A stretch of DNA of 41,153 bases. Origin: Cytobacillus horneckiae. GTDB lineage: Bacteria > Bacillota > Bacilli > Bacillales > Cytobacillaceae. How positions within the stretch are numbered: position 1 is the stretch's first letter; every line of letters begins with the position of its first letter. The translations under genes were made by a program, and so were the position numbers. Of this stretch, positions 23,949 through 32,162 are shown in pieces. The DNA is taken from contig NZ_PISD01000074.1 in assembly GCF_002835735.1 (NCBI RefSeq), forward strand, positions 1 to 41,153. Direction: 5' to 3'. The notes below the pieces were generated by a model. The model was not told the DNA's origin. It saw only the letters and a list, made by a program, of their open reading frames with translations, and did not search any database.

Positions 23949-24476
23949 TTGAAAAAATTTAAAGCGGGATTTGAGTTTGTAGAAAAGATCATCTTTAATG
24001 CGGGAGCAGTTGTTCTTTGCATCATGATGATCTGGATTTTCCTTGATGTATTATTCAGGTTCACAATGAATAAGCCGATTCCGGGTACAGTTGAGCTAAC
24101 TGGGGAATATTTAATGGTTTTAATTGTTTACTTAGGACTTAGTTATACGTTAAAGCATGATGGTCATGTCAAAGTTGTTTTCTTATATGACAAGTTTAAT
24201 GATCAATGGAAAATGAGAACAACGTTCATTACTAATCTACTCGCGACCATTTCTTTACTCTTTATCGCGGCATTAAACTTTAATGAGTTTTTTGTTTATC
24301 TGCAATATGATTTAAGGTCTGTCGGAATATTAAGCTATCCGCTCGCACCTGCCTTGCTGATTATTTGCTTAGGTTCACTGTTACTTTCAGTTAGATTGAT
24401 TATTAATATGATTGACATTGTTACAGAAAAAAAAGCACCGGTTCATTCCTCGATATCTGAAGGGGAATCGATGTAG
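23949..24476 (+). CDS. dctQ: TRAP transporter small permease DctQ
   Basis: 175-residue four-helix membrane protein of the DctQ family, the small subunit of tripartite ATP-independent transporters. Characteristic segments are DVLFRFTMNKPIPGTVELTGEYLM and YTLKHDGHVKVVFLYDKF. The start is TTG 23949 with AAAAGGGAGGGAG upstream. It lies 24 bases before the large permease, and the full DctQ-DctM-DctP set follows in the same direction. Confidence 0.9.
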   Translation: MKKFKAGFEFVEKIIFNAGAVVLCIMMIWIFLDVLFRFTMNKPIPGTVELTGEYLMVLIVYLGLSYTLKHDGHVKVVFLYDKFNDQWKMRTTFITNLLATISLLFIAALNFNEFFVYLQYDLRSVGILSYPLAPALLIICLGSLLLSVRLIINMIDIVTEKKAPVHSSISEGESM

Positions 24477-24500
24477 GCATAAAAGAAAAGGGGGGAGAAT

Positions 24501-25778
24501 ATGACTACAGCATTTATCATTGTATTACTTCTCGTATTGTTGTTTATTGGCATGCCGATTGGCTTTGCTTTAATTTTTGTAGGCTCTCTAGGTATTTTAC
24601 TTGTTGGCGGCATTGATGCCTTTTTTGGGATTCTATCATCCACAGCCTACCGCAGCGTCAATAGCTTCACATTAACAACGATACCTTTATTTATTTTAAT
24701 GGCTAATTTCATTTCTAAAAGTAATATCGCCAAGGATTTATATGACTGTATTTTAAAGTGGATTGGTCATATTCCCGGCGGTGTAGGGGTTTCAACAGTA
24801 TTCGCCAGCGCTGGCTTTGGTACATTATCCGGCTCAAGCATTGCAGCAACCTCGATTATGTCAAAAATCTGTATTCCGGAGATGGTAAGGTCTAATTATA
24901 AACCGAGCTTTTCAGCCGGTCTGGTTGCTTCATCAACAGGTACACTTGCAGTGCTCATTCCGCCAAGTGTTCCTTTAATACTATATGCTGTACAGACTGA
25001 AACATCGATAGGCCAGCTCTTAATTGCCGGAGTCATTCCAGGTGTTGTTCTTGCCATTCTTTTAGTCGTATTTATAGTTTTTAGCTCTTTAAATAAAAAC
25101 ACAGTGATTGAGAAGGCGACATGGGCAGAGCGCTTCCAATCATTAAAGTTCATTTGGCCGATGGTTGTTCTTGTGATCGTTGTTTTAGTCATCATCTATT
25201 TTGGGATTGCGACATCGACTGAAGCGGCCGCCTTTGGTGCTCTTGGCGCTTTAATTATTGGCATGCTATTAAAGAGATTGAATGTAGGGTCAGTTGTAGA
25301 TGCTTTTAAGGACGCATTACAACAGACGGCAATGATATTTACGATTGTCATTGGCGGCTACATATTTGCTTATTTCTTTACTTTATCAGGTGTAGGCCAA
25401 AGTATGATTGCGGCTATTTCTGATAGCGGTCTTTCAAAATGGACCATACTGTTCTTAATTATATTATTCTATTTAATATTAGGTTTATTTATGGATTTAA
25501 TCGGATCGATGATTTTAACATTGCCGCTCGTATTCCCGATTATTGTCAGCCTTGGCTTTGATCCGGTTTGGTTCGGGGTTTTGGTCGTTTTATTATTGGA
25601 AATCGGCCTTGTGACACCGCCAGTAGGAATCAATTTATTCATTACGAGCAAGTATTCTAAAATACCAGTTGAAAAAGTCTTTTATGGATCGGTTCCGTTT
25701 ATTTTCATACTATTATTCTTAGTTTTATTAATCGTTGTTTTTCCAGATCTGGCGTTATATTTGCCAAATAATATGTAG
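24501..25778 (+). CDS. dctM: TRAP transporter large permease DctM
   Basis: 425-residue polytopic subunit that carries the sodium-coupled transport path. Family marks are LLFIGMPIGFALIFVG, LTTIPLFILMANFISKS, the GAGTLSGSS-like loop here FGTLSGSSIAATS, LIPPSVPLILYAV and the C-terminal EIGLVTPPVGINLFIT. All are intact. It sits between dctQ and dctP with short gaps. Confidence 0.92.
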   Translation: MTTAFIIVLLLVLLFIGMPIGFALIFVGSLGILLVGGIDAFFGILSSTAYRSVNSFTLTTIPLFILMANFISKSNIAKDLYDCILKWIGHIPGGVGVSTVFASAGFGTLSGSSIAATSIMSKICIPEMVRSNYKPSFSAGLVASSTGTLAVLIPPSVPLILYAVQTETSIGQLLIAGVIPGVVLAILLVVFIVFSSLNKNTVIEKATWAERFQSLKFIWPMVVLVIVVLVIIYFGIATSTEAAAFGALGALIIGMLLKRLNVGSVVDAFKDALQQTAMIFTIVIGGYIFAYFFTLSGVGQSMIAAISDSGLSKWTILFLIILFYLILGLFMDLIGSMILTLPLVFPIIVSLGFDPVWFGVLVVLLLEIGLVTPPVGINLFITSKYSKIPVEKVFYGSVPFIFILLFLVLLIVVFPDLALYLPNNM

Positions 25779-25794
25779 GAAGAGGTGAAAGTCC

Positions 25795-26847
25795 ATGAAA
25801 AGAAAAAAGCGTAAAGGATTATTCCTTTCATTATTTCTGACGTTCATCATCATAAGTGGATGCAGCTCTTCTTCCACTGTTATTAATGAAGAGGAAGTGA
25901 GAGTCCGATTTGCGACCTATGTTCCCGTGACTTCCCCCGTCTATAAACATTTGGCCGAGCCATGGATGGAAAGAGTCGTTGAGCTGACGGATGGGAAGGT
26001 AGAGTTCAATACTTATCCTGGAGAGCAATTAGGAAAAGCACATGATATGCTGAAGTTAACGAGGGATGGAGTGATTGACATCGGTCTTTTTCCGGCAAAT
26101 TACTTTCCTGAATATATGCCAATTACGAGTGCGCTGACCGGATTTCCGAGCTTGAACACATCATCTTATCAAGGAACGGTAGCATATAATGAGCTGTTGA
26201 AAATAGATAATGAGATGATTCAGAGGGATTTTAATAATAATCGAATTGTTCCTATAATGGGGCATGTATCACCGACATATGATATTTGGACAATTGAAAA
26301 GGAAGTAAGAGTTCCAGCAGATTTGAAAGGGATAAAAATAAGGACAGCCGGGGGAATTACAAATGAATATTTCAGTCACTTTGCTGCTGTGCCGGTGACA
26401 ATTTCCCACACAGAAACTTATGAAGCGTTGGAAAAAGGAATTATTGATGCAGCTAATTATTCAAGTGTGGGGGTGGACGCATCAGGTACGAAGGACTTAT
26501 TAGGGCATGCCACCTTCCCGCACATTGGAACAGCCATTCATGCGCTTGTAGTAAACGAAAGAATCTGGAATCGCATCCCGGAAGATGTTCAAGAAGCGAT
26601 GCTTCAGGCCGCTGACGAAATCATTGAAGACTCGGGCAGGATCTATGATGAGGAGACGGAGGTATTTAATCAGCTATTTGCTGATGAGGGCGGGAAAATT
26701 ATTGAATTGTCAGAGGAAGAGGAGCAACAGTGGGATGAAGCGGCTGCAGAATTTATAAAAACATGGATCAGCAATAATGATGATAAGGGCATACCTTATC
26801 AAGAAGTATTGGACCAATATAGGCAGCTTTTAGAAAAAGTAGAATAA
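25795..26847 (+). CDS. dctP: TRAP transporter substrate-binding lipoprotein DctP
   Basis: 350-residue binding protein of the DctP family, made as a lipoprotein (lipobox ISGC, Cys23), the usual Gram-positive form. The conserved arginine that holds the ligand carboxylate is in GIKIRTAGG (Arg183). Other marks are YPGEQLGKAHDMLKLTRDGVIDIG and YEALEKGIIDAANYS. The ligand is therefore a carboxylic acid, but which one cannot be told. No catabolic gene accompanies the transporter, unlike many TRAP loci. Confidence 0.9.
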   Translation: MKRKKRKGLFLSLFLTFIIISGCSSSSTVINEEEVRVRFATYVPVTSPVYKHLAEPWMERVVELTDGKVEFNTYPGEQLGKAHDMLKLTRDGVIDIGLFPANYFPEYMPITSALTGFPSLNTSSYQGTVAYNELLKIDNEMIQRDFNNNRIVPIMGHVSPTYDIWTIEKEVRVPADLKGIKIRTAGGITNEYFSHFAAVPVTISHTETYEALEKGIIDAANYSSVGVDASGTKDLLGHATFPHIGTAIHALVVNERIWNRIPEDVQEAMLQAADEIIEDSGRIYDEETEVFNQLFADEGGKIIELSEEEEQQWDEAAAEFIKTWISNNDDKGIPYQEVLDQYRQLLEKVE

Positions 26848-26853
26848 AGAATG

Positions 26854-26889
26854 AAATGACTCTGCTTTTATAGCGGGTCATTTTTTTGA
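26854..26889 (+). terminator. Terminator of the TRAP operon
   Basis: AAATGAC (26854-26860) and GTCATTT (26877-26883) close a stem extended by imperfect inner pairs, followed by a T-run. Confidence 0.85.
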
Positions 26890-26925
26890 AGAGGTTGAAG
26901 ATAGAAGGCATAAGGGATACACTAT

Positions 26926-27876
26926 ATGACAGTTAAAAGTATCTGGAGAGGGGGGAGCAAGATAGCAAATTTATGGGATAGTGAATTTGAAATATCCGCT
27001 CAGCTTGCAAAGAAAGTCATTGAAGAGCAGTTTCCCTTCCTAAAACCAGCTGCAGTCCATCGAGTCGGCTCTGGGTGGGACAATACCATCTTTCTCGCCA
27101 ATGACTGCTATATGTTCAGGTTTCCAAGGAGGAAAGCTGCAGTGCCGCTCATTGTTGCAGAAAACCATGTTCTGCCGCAAATCTCTGCATATATTGAAGG
27201 TGAGGTTGCCATCTCTTTACCGATTTACAAAGGCATGCCATCTGAAGTATTTCCTTATCCATTCTCTGGATATGTAGCAATTGTAGGACAAACAACGGCT
27301 GAACTGGCAATAACAGAGAAGCAGCGAATCGCGATTGCACAGCCGATGGCAACATTTTTAAAAAAACTGCATGAGATCCCTTTTGAACGATTGAATGGTG
27401 TAGGACCAGATACGATAGGCAGATTGGACTTAACAGTGCGAGCGCCTAAGCTAGAAAAAGAATTAGCAATCCTTGAGGACAAAAAGCTTATTGCTGAAAA
27501 AGCATCTTATATAAAAATCATTGAACAGGCCAAGAAGGCAGAAAAGACAAAGGAGGCCTTTGTCCATGGTGATCTGTACTTTCGGAATTTTTTAGTTGCT
27601 GAAAAAGGAAATGACCTTGCAGGTATTATTGACTGGGGAGACCTCCATATAGGAAATCCTGCTGTCGATCTGGCAGTAGCCTTTAGTTTTTTTCCTCTTG
27701 AAGGAAGAAAGCTGTTTTTTGAAACTTATGGAACCGTGGATGGAGATACATATTGCCTGGCTCGATTTAGAGGGTTATATGTAATGTCTTATTTAGTGTT
27801 TTACGGAATGGATATTCAAAATCAGCAGATAATAGATGAGGCTTTATTATCACTCAAGTATATTATTGATGAATAA
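26926..27876 (+). CDS. Aminoglycoside phosphotransferase (APH)-fold kinase, substrate unknown
   Basis: 316-residue kinase of the APH/choline kinase fold. The catalytic loop is FVHGDLYFRNFLV with the catalytic Asp, and the metal-binding motif is GIIDWGDLHIGNPAVDLA. The N-lobe has VGSGWDNTIFLAND and MFRFPRRK. The start ATG 26926 has AAGGGA about 10 bases upstream. The first 16 residues (TVKSIWRGGSKIANLW) look like a non-conserved extension. It stands alone between terminators. The family phosphorylates many small molecules; nothing here supports antibiotic resistance specifically. Confidence 0.8.
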   Translation: MTVKSIWRGGSKIANLWDSEFEISAQLAKKVIEEQFPFLKPAAVHRVGSGWDNTIFLANDCYMFRFPRRKAAVPLIVAENHVLPQISAYIEGEVAISLPIYKGMPSEVFPYPFSGYVAIVGQTTAELAITEKQRIAIAQPMATFLKKLHEIPFERLNGVGPDTIGRLDLTVRAPKLEKELAILEDKKLIAEKASYIKIIEQAKKAEKTKEAFVHGDLYFRNFLVAEKGNDLAGIIDWGDLHIGNPAVDLAVAFSFFPLEGRKLFFETYGTVDGDTYCLARFRGLYVMSYLVFYGMDIQNQQIIDEALLSLKYIIDE

Positions 27877-27920
27877 TAATTTGCCAGTAGATTCAATTCA
27901 TAAAATAAGCTACAATACTT

Positions 27921-27952
27921 AAGGCGGCCAAGGACCATCTCGGCCGCTTTGT
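27921..27952 (+). terminator. GC-rich terminator after the APH-fold kinase
   Basis: AAGGCGGCC (27921-27929) and GGCCGCTTT (27942-27950) form a strong stem; the trailing T-run is short. Confidence 0.7.
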
Positions 27953-28067
27953 TAGCTTTAATGTACTATATTATTCCTTATAAGTGGTTTATAAGCAAAA
28001 CTGTCGGATTCGACGCAATCCATCGTTTTACTTATGAAGACCTACAGAATTGGAAGGAGCTATGAAT

Positions 28068-29333
28068 ATGGGAAAAATATTCTCAACCTATAAATCGACG
28101 ATTCTGTTATTAGGAGCGATTATTATCGGCGGTATTGCCGGCGTTATATTTGGTCCTAGTACAGCAGTTGTAAAGCCATTTGGCGATTTATTTTTAAATT
28201 TAATGTTTATGATTATTGTTCCTCTTGTGTTCTTTAGTATTGCATCAAGCATTGCAAATATTAGCGGAATGAACAGATTAGGAAAGATTATGGGCAGTAC
28301 CTTTCTAGTCTTTTTCTTAACTGCTGTCGTTTCAGCCGTGCTTGGATTTGTAGGTACAACAGCCGTTGATCCGTTGAAAAATACAGATACAACAACGATT
28401 ACGAATATGATGGCAAATGCAGAGGTTGAGACGAAAACAGAAGAGATTTCTTTATTGGCAAAGCTTGTAGAGACTGTAACGGTTACGGATTTCTCAATGT
28501 TATTTTCAAAAAGTAATATGCTACAATTAATTGTTTTTGCAATATTATTTGGCTTGGCAACTGCGTTAGTCGGAGAAAAAGGCAAACCGATGGCGAATTT
28601 CCTGCTTTCAGGAACTGAGGTCATGATGAAGATTGTTAAAATTGTAATGTATTATGCACCTATTGGCCTTGGTTGTTATTTTGCAACGATTATAGGAGAA
28701 CTTGGTCCACAAATTTTAGGCGGATATGTTCGTGTGTTTTTGTTATATTTGGGAATTACACTTGTGTATTACTTTGGTTTCTTTACGTTGTACGCGTATA
28801 TTGCTGGCGGCAAGCAGGGAATTAAAGTGTTTTGGAAAAATGCAGTTCCGCCATCTGTCACAGCAATTGCTACTTGTTCAAGTGCTGCAAGCATTCCAGT
28901 TAATTTGGATGCAACAAGAAAGATGGGTGTGCCAAAAGATATCGCTGAAACGGTAATCCCGCTAGGTGCGAATACACATAAAGACGGTTCTGTATTCGGC
29001 GGAGTCATTAAAATTGTCTTTTTATTTAGTTTGTTTGGCCATGAAATGATGAGCTTTACGACGATTTTAAGCATTATTGCCGTATCATTTCTCGTTGGCG
29101 CTGTTATGGGTGCAATCCCAAGCGGCGGTTTAATCGGAGAAATGCTCATTTTAAGTGTCTTTGGTTTTCCTCCAGAAGTATTGCCGATTATTGCAGTCAT
29201 TAGCACGATTATTGATGCGCCAGCTACTTTGCTTAATTCAACTGGAAATACAGTTTGTGCAATGCTAGTCAGCAGGCTAGTGGAAGGGAAAAACTGGCTG
29301 AAAAATGCATTTCAAACCCGTCCAGCTCAGTAA
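28068..29333 (+). CDS. DAACS-family sodium symporter with altered substrate site
   Basis: 421-residue dicarboxylate/amino acid:cation symporter (GltP/DctA/SstT fold). The serine-rich hairpin 1 is ATCSSAASIPV, the NMDGT-type motif appears as NTHKDGS and hairpin 2 as IPSGGLIGEM. In the last helix the ligand-binding stretch reads IIDAPATLLNSTGN: Asp383, Thr387 and Asn390 correspond to Asp394, Thr398 and Asn401 of GltPh, but Arg397, which binds the acidic side chain, is Ala386, and sodium ligand Asp405 is Asn394. Transport of a neutral amino acid or other non-acidic ligand is thus more likely than of dicarboxylates. ATG 28068 has AAGGAG 8 bases upstream; ATG 28062 would be too close. Confidence 0.85.
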   Translation: MGKIFSTYKSTILLLGAIIIGGIAGVIFGPSTAVVKPFGDLFLNLMFMIIVPLVFFSIASSIANISGMNRLGKIMGSTFLVFFLTAVVSAVLGFVGTTAVDPLKNTDTTTITNMMANAEVETKTEEISLLAKLVETVTVTDFSMLFSKSNMLQLIVFAILFGLATALVGEKGKPMANFLLSGTEVMMKIVKIVMYYAPIGLGCYFATIIGELGPQILGGYVRVFLLYLGITLVYYFGFFTLYAYIAGGKQGIKVFWKNAVPPSVTAIATCSSAASIPVNLDATRKMGVPKDIAETVIPLGANTHKDGSVFGGVIKIVFLFSLFGHEMMSFTTILSIIAVSFLVGAVMGAIPSGGLIGEMLILSVFGFPPEVLPIIAVISTIIDAPATLLNSTGNTVCAMLVSRLVEGKNWLKNAFQTRPAQ

Positions 29334-29350
29334 AAAAATTTTCATAAAAG

Positions 29351-29376
29351 GTTTACTATCGATATAAAAAGGGTAT
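29351..29376 (+). promoter_or_regulatory. Sigma-B promoter of the RsbR paralogue
   Basis: GTTTAC (29351-29356), a 14-base spacer and GGGTAT (29371-29376) match the Bacillus sigma-B consensus GTTTAA-N12-15-GGGTAT with one mismatch. It lies just after the preceding gene and about 105 bases before the RsbR-like start codon. Confidence 0.75.
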
Positions 29377-29481
29377 TAAAGATTTGGATGTTTTTCGTGT
29401 ATGATTAATACTAAATGTTGCAATGTTTATAAATTTATAGAATGATATAAATAGACTATTATCGATTAGGAGAAAACAAGG

Positions 29482-30303
29482 ATGAAGACTTTTTATGAGT
29501 TTTTTAAAGAGAAAACCTGGGACTTGACGGAGCAATGGTATGCATCATTAGACAAAAGCCTTGACGGAGTTTACGGTTCTACTGACCAGGTGCAAATTGA
29601 AAATCTTAAAAAACAAAATTACTACTTTCATGAGATTTTTTGCGAGCTGTTTAATGAACAAGCAGAAGCTGTTGATGAAAAGTTTGATCAGTGGCTAGAT
29701 GCTACGGCAAAGGATCCAGCCCATTTAAATACTCCACTGGACCAAATAATCGGCGAATTTCTAAGTGTACAAGAGAAATATTATGAACTTGTACAGGACT
29801 ACATTGCTTACCTTGGTGATAAATTAAGCCATAAAGAAGTAAACACAATAAATCGTCAAATTAGTACATCATTTAACAAGTTGATTCGTGAATTCAGCAG
29901 AAGAAATATTGAAGAATCAGACAGAATGCTTAAAGCACAGCAGGAAATGATTACTGAATTAAGTTCGCCTGTAATTAAGATTAAGCATGATGTAGCTATT
30001 CTACCATTAGTAGGAGATATTGATACGCATCGTGCACAAGTGATTTTTGATAAAACGCTTCAGCAATGCAATGACATTCAAATTGAAGAGCTAGTAATAG
30101 ACTTATCAGGTGTAGCCATTATAGATACGATGGTCGCTGCTCAGATTTTCCAAGTGATTGATGGGCTGAAGTTAATTGGTACTGTGGCAAGTTTATCTGG
30201 AATCCGTCCGGAAATTGCTCAAACGGCCGTCCAGCTTGGCATTAATTTCCGAGAGGTGAAGATTTATACTTCACTTGGACAAGCATTACAGCACACAAAG
30301 TAA
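29482..30303 (+). CDS. RsbR-type stressosome protein (STAS domain)
   Basis: 273-residue paralogue of RsbRA/YkoB/YojH/YqhA, the sensor shell of the stressosome that controls sigma-B. Residues 1-150 are an all-helical N-terminal domain of the non-haem globin type (WYASLDKS, FDQWLDATAKDPAHLNTPLDQ), joined by a coiled linker (about 140-160) to a C-terminal STAS domain starting SSPVIKIKHDVAILPLVGDI. The phosphorylatable threonines of the family are represented by Thr216 (IIDTMVAAQ) and Thr248 (RPEIAQTAVQLG), by alignment from memory. RsbS and RsbT are not nearby, as is usual for satellite RsbR genes. A sigma-B promoter precedes it. Confidence 0.88.
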   Translation: MKTFYEFFKEKTWDLTEQWYASLDKSLDGVYGSTDQVQIENLKKQNYYFHEIFCELFNEQAEAVDEKFDQWLDATAKDPAHLNTPLDQIIGEFLSVQEKYYELVQDYIAYLGDKLSHKEVNTINRQISTSFNKLIREFSRRNIEESDRMLKAQQEMITELSSPVIKIKHDVAILPLVGDIDTHRAQVIFDKTLQQCNDIQIEELVIDLSGVAIIDTMVAAQIFQVIDGLKLIGTVASLSGIRPEIAQTAVQLGINFREVKIYTSLGQALQHTK

Positions 30304-30337
30304 AAAGCAGAGGGGATTGTCTCCTTTGCTTTTTTTA
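30303..30337 (+). terminator. Terminator after the RsbR paralogue
   Basis: AAAAGCAGAGGGGA pairs imperfectly with TCTCCTTTGCTTTT, then a run of T. Confidence 0.85.
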
Positions 30338-30419
30338 TACTGTAGCATGCATTAATCGCAGACATAATCTCCTGAATATGGTAAATTAACATATATGTCG
30401 TTTATTATGTGAGGGAAAA

Positions 30420-30977
30420 ATGAAAAAGATTGCATTGTTATTAATGGTAGTAGGTTTCTCTGTAATTGGCTATGGTTTATGGTCAATTATAGGCAGCAAC
30501 TTGAAAGAAAAGGATTCACTTCAAACTGCAAAAGCGATTGTTAATGAAGAAACGAGCAAGGAAGGGCTATTTCAACCAGAGATAGGAGAGGTTGTCGGCG
30601 TACTTGCCATTCCTAAACTAGAGGCAGAGTTGCCAATTATTGAGGGAGCAGACCCTGATGAATTAGAGAAGGGTGTCGGCCACTATAGAGGCAGCTTTTA
30701 TCCTGATGAAAATGGACAAATTGTTTTATCAGGACATCGTGATACTGTTTTTCGAGGGGTTGGCGAATTAGCTATTGGAGATATTCTTGAGGTTCAAGTA
30801 CCCTATGGAACGTATCAATACAAGATTACGCATACAAAAATAGTTGATAAAGATGATACGAGTATTATCACTTTACAAGATTCAGAAGAGGAATTGATCG
30901 TGACAACCTGCTATCCATTCAGCTTTATAGGCGATGCGCCCGAGCGCTACATTATGTATGGAGAACGTGTAGAATGA
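30420..30977 (+). CDS. Class D sortase
   Basis: 185-residue membrane-anchored transpeptidase that joins LPXTG-type proteins to the cell wall. An N-terminal membrane anchor (residues 4-24) is followed by a stalk and the sortase barrel. The catalytic triad is His106 (VLSGHRDTVF), Cys164 (VTTCYPFSF) and Arg176 (APERYIMYG). GVGHYRGSFYP is typical of the class D group, which includes B. subtilis YhcS. It has GTGAGGGA as binding site. No protein with an LPXTG-type sorting signal is encoded in the window, so its substrate is elsewhere. Confidence 0.9.
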   Translation: MKKIALLLMVVGFSVIGYGLWSIIGSNLKEKDSLQTAKAIVNEETSKEGLFQPEIGEVVGVLAIPKLEAELPIIEGADPDELEKGVGHYRGSFYPDENGQIVLSGHRDTVFRGVGELAIGDILEVQVPYGTYQYKITHTKIVDKDDTSIITLQDSEEELIVTTCYPFSFIGDAPERYIMYGERVE

Positions 30978-30994
30978 ACCTTGATATTGCTTCG

Positions 30995-31028
30995 AAAGCC
31001 TGTTGATTGCCAGTAATAGGCTTTTATT
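30995..31028 (+). terminator. Terminator after the sortase gene
   Basis: AAAGCCT (30996-31002) and AGGCTTT (31018-31024) form the stem, followed by TATTTTTG. Confidence 0.75.
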
Positions 31029-31140
31029 TTTGTCTGTTGATGCTCGTTATTGATCATTCAGCTTGCTACAGGGTGATGATAAAAAATAAACTTCTTTCCG
31101 CAATCCCCCACCTTTGCCTCTAAAACTTTTTGGAATTTTG

Positions 31141-31149
31141 TGATAAAAT
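31141..31149 (+). promoter_or_regulatory. Probable extended -10 promoter
   Basis: TGATAAAAT combines a TG dinucleotide with a TAAAAT -10 hexamer 33 bases before the next start codon. No good -35 box is seen, which is tolerated with an extended -10. Confidence 0.5.
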
Positions 31150-31181
31150 CTTGTTTAACAAGTAAGAAAGGACTTAGGTGA

Positions 31182-32105
31182 ATGGGTATTCAGTCAGTTT
31201 CAATTATTGGTCTTGGTGCATTAGGAGTGTTGTTCGGAAATCAATTATCAAAAACGATGCCAGTCAGTTCATTACGTATTATTGCAGATAGATTAAGGAT
31301 TACTAAATATGAAAGAGAGGGGGTATATTCAAATGGAGAGCGATGCCATTTCTCTTACTTTGCACCTGAAGAGAAGGTGGTGCCGGCAGATTTATTAATT
31401 TTTGCCGTTAAATATGATGGTCTAGCCGAAGCAATGGTGGCTGCTAGGAATCATGTTGGTGAAAATACGATAATTATGTCTTTATTAAATGGTATTTCGA
31501 GTGAAGAAATGATTGGAAGAGCATTTGGTCAGGAGAAAGTGCTTTATACTGTGGCGCAAGGAATGGATGCAGTGAAAGTAGGAAACCAATTAACGTATCA
31601 TCATAGAGGAAAGCTCTGTTTTGGCGATGGTGAGCAAGGAATGATCTCATCAAAAGTAAGGGCAGTTGCGGAATTATTTGAAAAAACGGGTGTTCCTTTT
31701 GAAATTGATACCGATATGAAAAAGAGACAGTGGGGAAAATTTATGCTTAATGTTGGTGTCAATCAGACAGTAGCAGTTTATAAGGGAAGCTACGGGTGCA
31801 TTCAACAGGAAGGTGAAGCGAGAGATACGATGATCTCGGCAATGAGAGAGGTTATTGAGCTTTCCAAGCATGAAGGTGTCACGTTAACTGAAGAAGATTT
31901 AGCTTATTGGCTTAATGTATTGGCTGGATTAAGTCCGCTTGGCAAACCATCCATGGCTCAGGATATAGAGGCGGGGAGACGGAGTGAAGTGGAGATGTTT
32001 TCCGGAACAGTCATTAGGTTGTGTGAAAAGCACAAATGCCCAATTCCACCGACAAATACATGGTTGTATGAAAACATAAAAGAAATAGAAACTCAATTTG
32101 TCTAA
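31182..32105 (+). CDS. Ketopantoate reductase family oxidoreductase (ApbA/PanE-like)
   Basis: 307-residue NADPH-dependent reductase. The N-terminal Rossmann fold starts VSIIGLGALGVLFG (GxGxxG at residues 10-15); the C-terminal domain has KRQWGKFMLNVGVNQ with the conserved lysine and asparagine of the active site, and SMAQDIEAGRRSEVEMFSG, the substrate-binding signature of PanE. It could make pantoate for coenzyme A, but Bacillus genomes often hold several paralogues and no panB or panC is adjacent, so the precise substrate is open. AAAGGAC and AGGTGA lie upstream of ATG 31182. Confidence 0.85.
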   Translation: MGIQSVSIIGLGALGVLFGNQLSKTMPVSSLRIIADRLRITKYEREGVYSNGERCHFSYFAPEEKVVPADLLIFAVKYDGLAEAMVAARNHVGENTIIMSLLNGISSEEMIGRAFGQEKVLYTVAQGMDAVKVGNQLTYHHRGKLCFGDGEQGMISSKVRAVAELFEKTGVPFEIDTDMKKRQWGKFMLNVGVNQTVAVYKGSYGCIQQEGEARDTMISAMREVIELSKHEGVTLTEEDLAYWLNVLAGLSPLGKPSMAQDIEAGRRSEVEMFSGTVIRLCEKHKCPIPPTNTWLYENIKEIETQFV

Positions 32106-32162
32106 AGTTTTTTTAAGGGTATGCAAGAAAAAATTAAAAAGCTGAGATGTTTGGAGGTTTCT

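Noticed and set aside
26892..26919. Sigma-B-like promoter before the APH-fold gene (GTTGAA-N14-GGGATA)
   Set aside because: The hexamers are poorer matches and the transcript would begin at the start codon itself, leaving no ribosome binding site.
26926..27876. Aminoglycoside resistance kinase
   Set aside because: Only the general APH fold is supported. No resistance-type neighbours or mobile element are present and the family has many other substrates.
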